This document shows, piece by piece, positions 32,855-41,260 of a DNA stretch of 64,000 nt. The notes under the pieces are model-generated. The model saw only the letters and a program-made list of their open reading frames with translations, ran no database searches and was not told the origin of the DNA. The stretch is from JBBRVW01 sp963784645 (lineage in GTDB: Bacteria > Actinomycetota > Actinomycetes > JACCUZ01): NCBI GenBank assembly GCA_963784645.1, contig CAWARY010000018.1:186001-250000 (forward strand), read 5' to 3'. The stretch's first letter is position 1; each line of letters begins with the position of its first letter. The translations under genes were made by a program, and so were the position numbers.

Positions 32855-35341
32855 GTGACAGCGCCGGCGGCTGGCCGTCCACTCCCCGCATCCGCGTCGG
32901 TCGTGATCATCGGCGGCGGGGTCGGTGGCGCCAGCGTCGCCTTCCACCTGGCCGAGCTCGGTCAGACCGACGTGGTCCTTCTGGATCGGTCGGAGCTGAC
33001 GAGCGGGTCGACGTTCCACTCTGCCGGGCTGGTCGGCCAGCTGCGCGCGGACCCGACCCTGACTCGGATGAACGCGTACTCCGTCGAGCTCTACCGGCGG
33101 CTGCAGCAGACCGAGCACGCGCCGGGCTGGACCGAGTGCGGGGGCATCCGGCTGGCCTCGTCACCCGAGCGGATGGCCGAGATCCGCCGGCAGATCAGCT
33201 GGGCGACGTCCTACGGGCTGCCGCTCGAGGAGATCTCCGCCTCCGAGGCCAAGGAGATGTTCCCGCTCATGGACACCACCGGTGTCGTCGGCGGCGCCTA
33301 CCTCGCGTCGGACGGGTACGTCGACCCGTCACAGCTCTGCTACGCCCTCGCCAACCTGGCGCGCGCCCAGGGCGTCCAGGTGCACCCGCACACGCGCGTC
33401 ACCGGCATCGACGCACCGCGCGGCCGGGTGGCCCGGGTGCACACCGACCGGGGCAGCATCGACTGCGAGACGGTCGTGGATTGCGGCGGCATGTTCGCCG
33501 CCGAGATCGCCCGGATGGTGGGCGTCCGGCTGCCGATCGTGCCGATGTCGCACCAGTACGTCGTCACCGACGCCTTCCTCGATCGGGGCGGACCACCTCT
33601 GCCGACGCTGCGTGACCCCGACCTGCTCGTCTATTTCCGGCAGGAGGTTGACGGGCTGGTGATGGGCGGCTACGAGCGCACCGCCGAGCCGTGGACCGCC
33701 ACCGCACGCACGTACGACGCCATCCCGCCCGACTTCAACGGTCGGTTGCTGCCGGAGGTGTGGGACCGGTTCGAGGAGATCACCCACAACTCGCAGGTGC
33801 GGCTGCCGGCGATGGCCGATGTCGGGCTGCGGAAGGTCATCAACGGGCCGGAGGCGTTCACGCCCGACAACGAGTTCCTGCTCGGTGAGACGGAGGTGGA
33901 CGGCTTCTTCGTCGCGGCAGGCTTCTGCGCCCACGGCATCGCCGGCGCCGGTGGCATCGGCAAGGTGATGGCCGAGTGGATCGTGTCCGGCGACCCCGGC
34001 ATGGACGTGTGGCACATGGACGTGCGGCGGTTCGGGGCGCAGTACCGATCGCCGTCGTACACGCTGGCCCGGACGCTGGAGAACTACGAGACGTACTACG
34101 ACATCGTCTATCCGGGTCAGGAGCGGGAGGCCGGCCGGCCGTTGCGGACCCCGCCCGCCTACCCGTGGCACGTCGAGCACCGGGCGGCGTTCGGTGAGAA
34201 GTCGGGATGGGAGCGGGTCAACCACTACGAGTCGAACGCCCCGGCGGGCGACGGGTCGCGCCGCCCGCGCGGCTGGGCCGGCCGGCTCTGGTCGCCCGCG
34301 ACCGGGGTCGAGCACGCGGCCACCCGCGACGCGGTCGCCCTCTACGACGAGTCGTCCTTCGCCAAGCTGCTCGTCACCGGGCCGGACGCGGCGAGCCTGC
34401 TGCAGTGGGTCTGTGACAACGACGTCGCGCGCGAGGTCGGCGACATCACCTACACCCAGGCGCTCAACGCCCGTGGCGGCATCGAGTGCGACTTCACCGT
34501 CACCCGGTTGGCGGCCGACGAGTTCCTCGTGGTGACCGGGACCTCCTTCGGCGGCCATGATGCGTCGTGGCTACGGCGCCAGGCCCGACGGCGGGACGCC
34601 GTGGTACGCGTCGACGACGTCACCGGGCAGTACGTCACCTACGCCCTGTGGGGACCGCGCAGCCGCGACGTCCTGCGCGAGCTGACCGGCGCGGACCTCT
34701 CCAACGCCGCGCACCCGTTCATGACGGCCCGGGACATCGCGGTCGGTGACGTCCCGGTCCGGGCGCTGCGGGTGACGTTCGCCGGTGAGCTCGGCTGGGA
34801 GCTCTACGCGCCGGCCGAGTACGGCCTCGGTCTCTGGACGGTGGTGTGGGAGGCAGGTCGCTCGCACGGCCTGGTCGCGGCGGGGTACCGCGCCATCGAG
34901 TCCCTCCGGCTGGAGAAGGGCTACCGCGTGTGGAGCAGCGACATCACCCCCGAGACCGACCCGTACGAGGCGGGGCTGGGATTCTGCGTGAAGCTCGACA
35001 AGCCCGGCGGGTTCGAGGGTCGCGACGCCCTGGTCGTGAAGAAGGCGGCCGCCCCCTCCCGGAAGCTCTGCTGCCTGGTGCTCGCCGACCCCCGCGTGGT
35101 AGCGCTCGGAAGTGAGCCGGTGCGGGTGGGTCCGGAGGTCGTCGGCCGGGTGACGTCCGGCGGGTACGGGTTCACCACCGACGCGTCGATCGCGTACGCC
35201 TACCTCCCTACCGGCCCGGTGGACCTGACGAAGCCTGGTACGGCGGCCGAGGTCAACGTCTTCGGCGACTGGACCCCCGCCGAGGTGGTGGCCCAGCCGC
35301 TGGTGGACCCCACGAGCAGCCGGGTCCGCGCCGACGGCTGA
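32855..35341 (+). CDS. FAD-dependent oxidoreductase/GcvT fusion, dimethylglycine-dehydrogenase-like
   Basis: 828 residues from GTG 32855, the full length for this family. N-terminal DAO domain (about 10-390): GGGVGGASVAFHLAELG, then TSGSTFHSAGLVGQLR whose His aligns with the covalent-FAD His of dimethylglycine dehydrogenase. A linker follows (YPWHVEHRAAFGEKSGW), then a GcvT-like folate-binding half with GELGWELYAPAE and IESLRLEKGYRVWSSDITP. It would oxidatively N-demethylate a secondary or tertiary amine and pass the C1 unit to tetrahydrofolate. Sarcosine, dimethylglycine or an N-methyl amino alcohol are candidates. Confidence 0.9.
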   Translation: MTAPAAGRPLPASASVVIIGGGVGGASVAFHLAELGQTDVVLLDRSELTSGSTFHSAGLVGQLRADPTLTRMNAYSVELYRRLQQTEHAPGWTECGGIRLASSPERMAEIRRQISWATSYGLPLEEISASEAKEMFPLMDTTGVVGGAYLASDGYVDPSQLCYALANLARAQGVQVHPHTRVTGIDAPRGRVARVHTDRGSIDCETVVDCGGMFAAEIARMVGVRLPIVPMSHQYVVTDAFLDRGGPPLPTLRDPDLLVYFRQEVDGLVMGGYERTAEPWTATARTYDAIPPDFNGRLLPEVWDRFEEITHNSQVRLPAMADVGLRKVINGPEAFTPDNEFLLGETEVDGFFVAAGFCAHGIAGAGGIGKVMAEWIVSGDPGMDVWHMDVRRFGAQYRSPSYTLARTLENYETYYDIVYPGQEREAGRPLRTPPAYPWHVEHRAAFGEKSGWERVNHYESNAPAGDGSRRPRGWAGRLWSPATGVEHAATRDAVALYDESSFAKLLVTGPDAASLLQWVCDNDVAREVGDITYTQALNARGGIECDFTVTRLAADEFLVVTGTSFGGHDASWLRRQARRRDAVVRVDDVTGQYVTYALWGPRSRDVLRELTGADLSNAAHPFMTARDIAVGDVPVRALRVTFAGELGWELYAPAEYGLGLWTVVWEAGRSHGLVAAGYRAIESLRLEKGYRVWSSDITPETDPYEAGLGFCVKLDKPGGFEGRDALVVKKAAAPSRKLCCLVLADPRVVALGSEPVRVGPEVVGRVTSGGYGFTTDASIAYAYLPTGPVDLTKPGTAAEVNVFGDWTPAEVVAQPLVDPTSSRVRADG

Positions 35342-35346
35342 CCCAC

Positions 35347-35386
35347 GCGAGCCAGGGCCGCGTCGGTCATCGCCGATGCGGCTCGC
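35347..35386. terminator. Convergent terminator hairpin
   Basis: GCGAGCC and GGCTCGC (outer stem) with TCGG/CCGA inside, between the convergent oxidoreductase and GntR genes. Incomplete pairing in the middle. Confidence 0.55.
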
Positions 35387-35398
35387 ACGAACTTCCGC

Positions 35399-36202
35399 TC
35401 AGGGCGCCCGGGTGGTGCCGGCGAGCTCCGTGCGCGCGTCGGCGCTGAGCCCGGTGCGCAGCGTGATGCGGGTCCGGTCGGCGCGGAAGACGTCGTGCGC
35501 GTACTCCACCGCGACGCCCGCTGCGGTAGAGGCCGTCCGCTCGATGAGCAGCAGCGGGCTGCCCTCGGGCACCTTCAGCAACCGCGCCTGCTCGGCGTCG
35601 GCGATGAGCGGCTCGAGCACCTCGCTCGCGGTGTGCGGCGCATGGTCGTAGCGGCGAGCGAGCAGCCGGTAGAGCGATCCCGTGAGCCGCTGGTCGAGCA
35701 GGTCGGGGAACAGTCGCTCCGGGAAGCAGGCGTGTTCGAGTGCCAGTGGCTCACGGTCGGCCGAGCGGACCCGGACGATCTCGTGCACGCGATCGGTACG
35801 GCGGAGTCCGAGCGCCCGCGCCTCGGCGCCACTGGGGAGCCGGGTGAGGGCGCTGACGACCCTGCCCCCGGCGCGCACGTGGGCGCGGCGCATCTGCTCG
35901 GTGAACCCCGCGAGCCCCGTGAGGTCGCAGACGATGCGCGGCTGGGCGACGAACGTGCCACCCTGCCGCCCGGGCCGCCGGACGATGGTGCCGGCCGCCT
36001 CCAGGCCGGAGAGCGCCTGCCGGAGCGTCATGCGGCTCACCCCGAGCGACGCGGCGAGCTGCTCCTCGCGGGGCAGCTTGTCGCCGGGGACGAGCGTTCC
36101 CTCGTCGATGCAGGACGTGAGCCAGTGCTCGATGCGCACGTAGGCCGGCCGGCTCGACGCGCGGCCCAGGTCCGGCGCCGTGCCGAGAGCCTCCGTCACC
36201 AC
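35399..36202 (-). CDS. GntR-family regulator, HutC subfamily (UTRA domain)
   Basis: 267 residues from GTG 36202. The N-terminal winged helix has DKLPREEQLAASLGVSRMTLRQAL (about 38-61, wing RRPGRQGGTFV). The C-terminal UTRA effector domain (about 100-245) carries RVRSADREPLALEHACFP and EGSPLLLIERTASTAAGVAVEYAHDVFRADR. UTRA places it in HutC, whose consensus matches the two palindromes at 29958 and 32822. It probably represses the whole amine cluster until an effector binds. Confidence 0.92.
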   Translation of the reverse strand: MVTEALGTAPDLGRASSRPAYVRIEHWLTSCIDEGTLVPGDKLPREEQLAASLGVSRMTLRQALSGLEAAGTIVRRPGRQGGTFVAQPRIVCDLTGLAGFTEQMRRAHVRAGGRVVSALTRLPSGAEARALGLRRTDRVHEIVRVRSADREPLALEHACFPERLFPDLLDQRLTGSLYRLLARRYDHAPHTASEVLEPLIADAEQARLLKVPEGSPLLLIERTASTAAGVAVEYAHDVFRADRTRITLRTGLSADARTELAGTTRAP

Positions 36203-36267
36203 GTCGTCACGGCCTCGTCACCACGCTCGCAGCGTAGGGCCGGACGAAGCCGGCCCTTTCGACCCGA

Positions 36268-36729
36268 TCATGCGACGAGGCCGTCCCAGGTCCACCGGGG
36301 CGTTCCGCGGCCGGCCGGCACCACCGAACCCTCGGGTCCCCACGCGAGCACCTTCTCGACGGCCCAGCTCATGTAGGCGCGCAGCGCCGCCCGCAGCTCC
36401 GGGTCGTCCGGCAGCCCGGCGTCGTCGGCCGCCGCCACGAAGCACTCGACGAAGCGGCGGCCCAGCTCGGTCATGTCGCCGTTGCCGGCGTGCAGCTGCA
36501 GCACGGCCGACTCGTCGCCGTAGTCGCGGGTGTAGGTCGGCGGCCCGCCGAGCACCTCGCCCCAGTAGACCGCGAGCCGTCTCAGGTGGTCGGGCTGCCC
36601 GTCCGGGTGCGAGAAGGGGTGGTTGAGGTACGGGTCGGCGAGGCACCGTGCGTGGTGCGCGGTCGCCAGCGCCAGCAGCGCCGGCTCGCCGCCGGCCGTC
36701 TCGTACAGCGTCGGTCGCACGTCGTCCAC
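36268..36729 (-). CDS. Truncated haemoglobin (2/2 globin), probably group II
   Basis: 153 residues from GTG 36729. TLYETAGGEPALLALATAHHARC is the usual start of the fold, HPFSHPDGQPDHLRRLAVYWGEVLGG holds the E-helix positions and a Tyr-Trp-Gly, and FVECFVAAADDAGLP with the F-helix region follows. The proximal His is not confidently assignable by eye. It binds O2 or NO. Lies between the regulator and the methyltransferase with no clear partner. Confidence 0.72.
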   Translation of the reverse strand: MDDVRPTLYETAGGEPALLALATAHHARCLADPYLNHPFSHPDGQPDHLRRLAVYWGEVLGGPPTYTRDYGDESAVLQLHAGNGDMTELGRRFVECFVAAADDAGLPDDPELRAALRAYMSWAVEKVLAWGPEGSVVPAGRGTPRWTWDGLVA

Positions 36730-36741
36730 CTTGGCAGGGTG

Positions 36742-37413
36742 TCAGGGCTTGCGGAACCAGAGCAGGTAGTCGCCGGCGAGCCCGGGCGGGTGCTCGTCCC
36801 AGCACAGGAACGTCTCGCCCTGGAACGCGAGGTGCTCGCCCACGACCCGGCCGACGTCCCACGCGAGCGGCGTCACGACGTCGCCGGTCGCCGAGCGAGT
36901 CACCACGTTGGCCACGTTGACGACGACGTGGCCGCCGGGGCGCAGCAGCCCGGCGACCTCGCCGAAGACGTCGCCCAGCTCGCGCAGGTAGGTCGGGTAG
37001 TCACCGTCGTCCGTCGCGTACCCGGTCAGCGGGTTCTCGGGGTGCGCCACCGGCGTCATGTACGGCGGGGACGTCAGCACGAGGTCGACCGGCCGGTCCA
37101 GCTCGCCGGCCAGCACGGCGCGTAGCCGCCGCGAGTCGCCGTGCACGACCCGGGCGCCCGCACCTGCGCGGGCCCGGACCAGCTCGACGTGGTCGGCCAG
37201 CACCTCGACCCCGACGGCGACCCGGCCGAGCCGGGCGGCCACCGCGAGGGTGGTGCCGTACCCCGCGAACGGGTCGAGGACGACGTCGCCGGGCCGGGTG
37301 GTCTGCTCCACCACCGAGGTCGCGAGCGCCTCGGTGAAGTGCACGTCGTCCACCTCGCCGGCCGGCCGCTCGGCGCGCAGCTCCGCGGCCCGCAGCAGGA
37401 GGTAGGGCTTCAC
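36742..37413 (-). CDS. DNA (N4/N6)-methyltransferase-like protein, orphan
   Basis: 223 residues, GTG start overlapping the VOC stop (GTGA). SAM motif I DPFAGYGTTLAVA (about 47-59) and catalytic motif IV TSPPYMTP (about 115-120) in the beta order (motif I before IV), as in N6/N4 MTases. The target-recognition part is short (about 100 residues). There is no restriction endonuclease or specificity subunit nearby, so it is either an orphan DNA methylase or acts on another aromatic base substrate. Confidence 0.82.
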   Translation of the reverse strand: MKPYLLLRAAELRAERPAGEVDDVHFTEALATSVVEQTTRPGDVVLDPFAGYGTTLAVAARLGRVAVGVEVLADHVELVRARAGAGARVVHGDSRRLRAVLAGELDRPVDLVLTSPPYMTPVAHPENPLTGYATDDGDYPTYLRELGDVFGEVAGLLRPGGHVVVNVANVVTRSATGDVVTPLAWDVGRVVGEHLAFQGETFLCWDEHPPGLAGDYLLWFRKP

Positions 37414-37817
37414 CCCACCGCCTGGGACAGCTCGACCAGGTGCCCGTCCGGGTCGCGGAGGAAGCAGCGGATCTCGACGCCGTGGTCGACCGGCGGGGTG
37501 AGGAAGGATGCGCCACGGGCCAGCAGGGCCTCGTAGGACGCCCGGCAGTCGGCCACCCGCAGGGTCATCGCGTGGCTGACCCGGGTGACGTCAGGAGGCG
37601 GCGCGAACGTGACGTCGGGCTTGTCGGCGGTGGGACCGCCGCCGGTCACCAGGAGCAGCCAGCTGCCGGCGAGCCGGACGACGACGCTGCTGCCGCCGTA
37701 CTCGCGGTAGAGCTCGGCGCCCAGCACGTCGACCCAGAAGTCCCGGGACCGGGCGGCGTCGCTGACGACCAGGATGTGGGTGACGGCCAGGTCGGCGTCG
37801 AACGGGCTCTCGTTCAC
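37410..37817 (-). CDS. VOC family protein
   Basis: 135 residues from GTG 37817. VTHILVVSDAARSRDFWVDVLG begins the first module, HAMTLRVADCRASYEALLARG the second and CFLRDPDGHLVELSQ carries the final metal Glu. Translationally coupled to the methyltransferase, which is an unusual pairing. Substrate unknown. Confidence 0.87.
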   Translation of the reverse strand: MNESPFDADLAVTHILVVSDAARSRDFWVDVLGAELYREYGGSSVVVRLAGSWLLLVTGGGPTADKPDVTFAPPPDVTRVSHAMTLRVADCRASYEALLARGASFLTPPVDHGVEIRCFLRDPDGHLVELSQAVG

Positions 37818-37829
37818 GGCGTGCCCTCC

Positions 37830-38762
37830 TCAGTCGTGGCGGGCGAGCCAGTCGGCGACCAGCCCGTGATAGGTGTCAGGCTGCTCCCACATCGGCAGGT
37901 GCGAGCAGCCCGGCAGCACGCTCTGCTCCACCTTGTTGCCGGCCGCCCGGATCCGCTCGACCAGCGGCACCTGCAGGCTCGGGGTCGCCTCGTCGTGCTC
38001 GCCGCTCACGACGTAGGTCGGGACACCGATGCCGTCGAGCCGGTCGGTCGACGACCAGTCCTTGATGGAGCCGATGACGTGGAACTCCGACGGGCCGTTC
38101 ATCGTGTGGTAGACGGTCGGGTCCTCGTCGATCTTGGCGAGGGCGTCGACGACGCCCTGCGGCCACGGGTCGAGCCGGCAGAGGTGCCGCGCGTAGAAGA
38201 CCTGGCAGGCGGCGGCGTACTCCGGGTCGTCGGTGGTGCCGGCGTGCTCGTGGCGGCGCAGCGTGTCGTCGACTCCGGGCGGCAGGTCCCGTCGCAGCCT
38301 GTTCGCCTCGGACACGAAGTCCGGGAAGGACGCGGCGGTGTTCGACAGCACGAGAGACCGCAACCCCGCGGGTGCCGTGAGGGCGTGCTCCTGGGCCAGG
38401 AAGCCGCCCCAGGACTGGCCGAGCACGTGGTAGCGGTCGCCGATCCGCAGGTGGTCGACGAGGTTCGCCAGCTCGCGCACGAACAGGTCGACGGTCCAGA
38501 AGTCGGCGCCGCGGTCGCGGTGGTGGGTCGAGCGGCCGTTGCCGAGCTGGTCGTAGAGCACCACCGCGCGATCACCGTGCTGCGGGCCGGCGAGGTCGGC
38601 CAACGGCGTGAGGTAGTCGTGGGTGCCGCCGGGACCGCCGTGCAGCACCACCAGCGGCGCCGGCCGGTCGGCGCCGGCCGGCAGGTCGCCGTGCACCCGG
38701 TACCAGGTCCGGTCGCCCTCGAAGTCGGCGTGGCCCTCGGTCGTCGCTGCTGTGCTCGCCAT
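37830..38762 (-). CDS. Proline-iminopeptidase-family alpha/beta hydrolase
   Basis: 310 residues. HGGPGGTHDYL is the S33-family oxyanion loop, GQSWGGFLAQEHAL the nucleophile elbow, ASP in VSGEHDEATP and His in GCSHLPMWEQP. L-proline iminopeptidases and related aminopeptidases have this combination. No signal peptide. Starts at ATG 38762 about 70 bases after the dispersed hairpin repeat. Confidence 0.87.
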   Translation of the reverse strand: MASTAATTEGHADFEGDRTWYRVHGDLPAGADRPAPLVVLHGGPGGTHDYLTPLADLAGPQHGDRAVVLYDQLGNGRSTHHRDRGADFWTVDLFVRELANLVDHLRIGDRYHVLGQSWGGFLAQEHALTAPAGLRSLVLSNTAASFPDFVSEANRLRRDLPPGVDDTLRRHEHAGTTDDPEYAAACQVFYARHLCRLDPWPQGVVDALAKIDEDPTVYHTMNGPSEFHVIGSIKDWSSTDRLDGIGVPTYVVSGEHDEATPSLQVPLVERIRAAGNKVEQSVLPGCSHLPMWEQPDTYHGLVADWLARHD

Positions 38763-38829
38763 GCGCCCGACCCTAGAGGCGTCCCGGTCGCGCGCCCCGA
38801 CCCACGTCGCCCGCCCGTACGATCATGAT

Positions 38830-38897
38830 CGTTTGCGACCTGCCTCCCCGACTCGCCGGGGCGGACGACGGCGTGTCGGGGAACCAGGTCGCAAACG
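38830..38897. repeat. Dispersed hairpin repeat, copy 1
   Basis: Outer arms CGTTTGCGACCTG (38830-38842) and CAGGTCGCAAACG (38885-38897) are perfectly complementary; inner arms CCCCGACTCGCCG and CGGCGTGTCGGGG pair with one mismatch and a 10-base loop. A near-identical element lies at 42488. Located 3' of the PuuD-like gene. Confidence 0.7.
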
Positions 38898-38936
38898 AGC
38901 GCTCTGTGGGTGAGTGGCGGGCGCGGCGGCGGGTGG

Positions 38937-39638
38937 CTAGGGCGCGGCGGCCGCGGCGACGAGAGCCTCGAACAGCCGGAGGTCCTCGCTCGCCTCCGGG
39001 TGCCACAGCACCCCGATCGCGAAGCGCTTGCCCGGGTCCTCGACCACCTCGGGGGTGTCGTCGTCGGCCCAGCCGGTGACCTCGAGGTCGCCCGCCGAGG
39101 CCAGCCCCTGGTGGTGGTACGACGGCACGCTGACGTGCGGGCCGAGCAGCCGGTGCGCGAGCGAGCCGGGGTGCAGCCGCACGTCGTGCAGGCCGTAGGT
39201 GCCGGGCGCCGGCCGATGCCGCTCGTGGCCGACGGTGTCGGGAAGGTGCTGCACCAGCGAGCCACCGCGCACCACCGACAGCACCTGCATGCCGCGGCAG
39301 ATGCCGAGCAGGGGGACGTCGCGGTCCAGCGCGGCCCTCATCAGCGGCACCTCGGCGGCGTCGCGCTCAGGGCGCAGCCCGGTGGTCTCGGGGTGCGGTG
39401 CCTCGCCGTACAGGCCGGGGTCGAGGTCGGCACCGCCGGCGAAGACCACCGCGTCGAGCCGCTCCAGGACCTCGGCGTCGGTGGCGGCGGCGGGGGGCAG
39501 CACCACCGCCGTGCCGCCCGCCGCCTCGACCCGCGCGACGTAGCTGAACGGCAGGACCGACGCCGGGACGTCCCAGACGCCCCAGCGCGCCTGCTCGACG
39601 TAGGACGTGATGCCGACCACCGGGCGCATGTCCCACAT
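38937..39638 (-). CDS. Gamma-glutamyl-gamma-aminobutyrate hydrolase family (PuuD-like, class I GATase fold)
   Basis: 233 residues from ATG 39638 (ATG 39629 possible). Peptidase C26 motifs: VVFAGGADLDPGLY, nucleophile LGICRGMQVLSVV (Cys about 102) and the His/Glu pair LWHPEASED. This family removes a gamma-glutamyl group from acyl amines. It could hydrolyse gamma-glutamyl intermediates produced by the ligase at 28516, but it lacks the GGTCTAGACC operator and is 10 kb away. The GATase identity is firm, the pathway link is inferred. Confidence 0.87.
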   Translation of the reverse strand: MWDMRPVVGITSYVEQARWGVWDVPASVLPFSYVARVEAAGGTAVVLPPAAATDAEVLERLDAVVFAGGADLDPGLYGEAPHPETTGLRPERDAAEVPLMRAALDRDVPLLGICRGMQVLSVVRGGSLVQHLPDTVGHERHRPAPGTYGLHDVRLHPGSLAHRLLGPHVSVPSYHHQGLASAGDLEVTGWADDDTPEVVEDPGKRFAIGVLWHPEASEDLRLFEALVAAAAAP

Positions 39639-39683
39639 GCTGGCAGGCGGGGAATGGCGGCGGGCTCGGACGGGGTTGACTGG

Positions 39684-39697
39684 TCGTCTGCAGACGA
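39684..39697. promoter_or_regulatory. Palindrome upstream of moeZ
   Basis: TCGTCTGCAGACGA, a 14-bp perfect palindrome 22 bases before the GTG at 39720. GGAGG (39705-39709) follows. Could be an operator or a 5'-UTR hairpin. Confidence 0.4.
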
Positions 39698-39719
39698 GCC
39701 ACCCCGGAGGACCTGAACC

Positions 39720-40916
39720 GTGCCAGCCGAGACGCTGCCCGCCCTCGTCGAGCCCGCTGACGAGCTCACGATCGAGGAAGTGCGCCGCTACTCCCGCCAC
39801 CTGATCATCCCCGACGTCGGCATGACCGGCCAGAAGCGCCTGAAGAACGCCAAGGTGCTCGTCGTCGGTGCCGGCGGCCTCGGCTCGCCCGCCCTGCTCT
39901 ACCTCGCCGCGGCCGGCGTGGGCACCCTCGGCATCGTGGACTTCGACGTGGTCGACGAGTCGAACCTCCAGCGTCAGATCATCCACGGGCAGTCCGACAT
40001 CGGGAAGTCCAAGGCGCAGTCGGCCAAGGAGTCGATCCAGGAGGCGAACCCGTTCGTCGAGGTCGTGCTGCACGAGGAGCGGCTCGACTCGACCAACGTC
40101 TTCGACGTGTTCCGGCCCTACGACCTCATCGTCGACGGTACCGACAACTTCGCCACCCGCTACCTCGTCAACGACGCGGCGGTGCTGCTCGGGAAGCCCT
40201 ACGTCTGGGGCTCGATCTACCGCTTCGACGGCCAGGCGTCGGTCTTCTGGGCTGAGCACGGCCCCTGCTACCGCTGCCTCTACCCGGAGCCCCCGCCGCC
40301 CGGCATGGTGCCGTCGTGCGCCGAGGGTGGCGTGCTCGGCGTGCTGTGCGCGTCGATCGGCTCGATCCAGGTCAACGAGGCCATCAAGCTGCTCGCCGGC
40401 ATCGGCGACCCGCTGGTCGGCCGGTTGATGGTCTACGACGCCCTCGAGATGAGCTACCGCACGGTGAAGGTCCGCAAGGACCCCGAGTGCGTGGTCTGCG
40501 GCAAGAACCCGGAGATCACCCTCGAGACCGGCCTCATCGACTACGAGGCCTTCTGCGGGACCATCAGCGAGGAGGCCGCCGAGGCCGCCAAGGGCTCGAC
40601 CATCTCGGTGCGCGACCTCAAGGCGATGATGGACGCGGGCAAGGACTTCTACCTCGTCGACGTCCGCGAGCCGAACGAGTTCGAGATCGTGTCGATCCCC
40701 GGCGCGACGCTGATCCCCAAGGACCGCATCCTCAGCGGCGAGGCCCTCTCCGAGCTGCCGCAGGACAAGCCGGTGGTGCTGCACTGCAAGAGCGGTGCCC
40801 GCTCGGCGGAGGCGCTGGCGGTCCTCAAGGGCGCGGGCTTCTCCGACGCGGTGCACGTCGGTGGCGGGGTCGTGGCCTGGGCCAACCAGATCGACCCCAG
40901 CCTCCCGACGTACTGA
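39720..40916 (+). CDS. moeZ: Sulfur-carrier adenylyltransferase/sulfurtransferase MoeZ
   Basis: 398 residues from GTG 39720. ThiF/MoeB-like N-terminal domain: VLVVGAGGLGSPAL (ATP loop), VVDESNLQRQIIHG and DGTDNFATRYLVND, with zinc cysteines CYRCLYP and CVVCGK. The C-terminal rhodanese domain (about 290-398) carries its active Cys in LHCKSGARSAE. It activates ubiquitin-like sulfur carriers for molybdopterin, thiamin or cysteine (CysO) and transfers sulfur. Same position as M. tuberculosis Rv3206c. Confidence 0.95.
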   Translation: MPAETLPALVEPADELTIEEVRRYSRHLIIPDVGMTGQKRLKNAKVLVVGAGGLGSPALLYLAAAGVGTLGIVDFDVVDESNLQRQIIHGQSDIGKSKAQSAKESIQEANPFVEVVLHEERLDSTNVFDVFRPYDLIVDGTDNFATRYLVNDAAVLLGKPYVWGSIYRFDGQASVFWAEHGPCYRCLYPEPPPPGMVPSCAEGGVLGVLCASIGSIQVNEAIKLLAGIGDPLVGRLMVYDALEMSYRTVKVRKDPECVVCGKNPEITLETGLIDYEAFCGTISEEAAEAAKGSTISVRDLKAMMDAGKDFYLVDVREPNEFEIVSIPGATLIPKDRILSGEALSELPQDKPVVLHCKSGARSAEALAVLKGAGFSDAVHVGGGVVAWANQIDPSLPTY

Positions 40917-41260
40917 TGGCAGCCGGCCCGCTCGAGCGTCAGGACGACGACGACGTCGCCGTCCGCGACAACCCGGCGGCGCACCGGTTCGAGATCTGGC
41001 TGGGCGACGACCTGGCCGGCTTCCTCGCCTACCGCGAGCTCGACGCCGGCGCGATCGCCGTCGACCACACCGAGGTCGGTCCGCCGTTCGCGCACCGCGG
41101 GCTGGCCGGCCGGCTGGTCGAGGCCGCGCTCGACGAGATCCGCTCGCGCGGCGGGTCGGTGCTGCCGTACTGCCCGTACGCGCGGTCCTGGCTCGCCGAG
41201 AACCCGGCGTACCTCGACCTGGTGCCGGCCGGCCAGCGCGAGCGCTTCGGCCTCGGCTGA
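40916..41260 (+). CDS. Small GNAT acetyltransferase (YidJ/GCN5-like, CG family)
   Basis: 114 residues from ATG 40916, overlapping the moeZ stop (TGATG). GPPFAHRGLAGRLVEAALDEIRSRGGSVLPYCPYARSWLAENP is the compact acetyl-CoA binding half, cited for GLAGRLV and PYCPYARSW. Proteins of this type acetylate small polyamines or protein N-termini; substrate unknown. Co-transcribed with moeZ. Confidence 0.85.
   Translation: MAAGPLERQDDDDVAVRDNPAAHRFEIWLGDDLAGFLAYRELDAGAIAVDHTEVGPPFAHRGLAGRLVEAALDEIRSRGGSVLPYCPYARSWLAENPAYLDLVPAGQRERFGLG

Noticed and set aside
37001..37516. Overlapping alternative frame in the methyltransferase/VOC region
   Set aside because: It lacks the SAM and catalytic motifs that the 36742-37413 frame has; GC-driven shadow.
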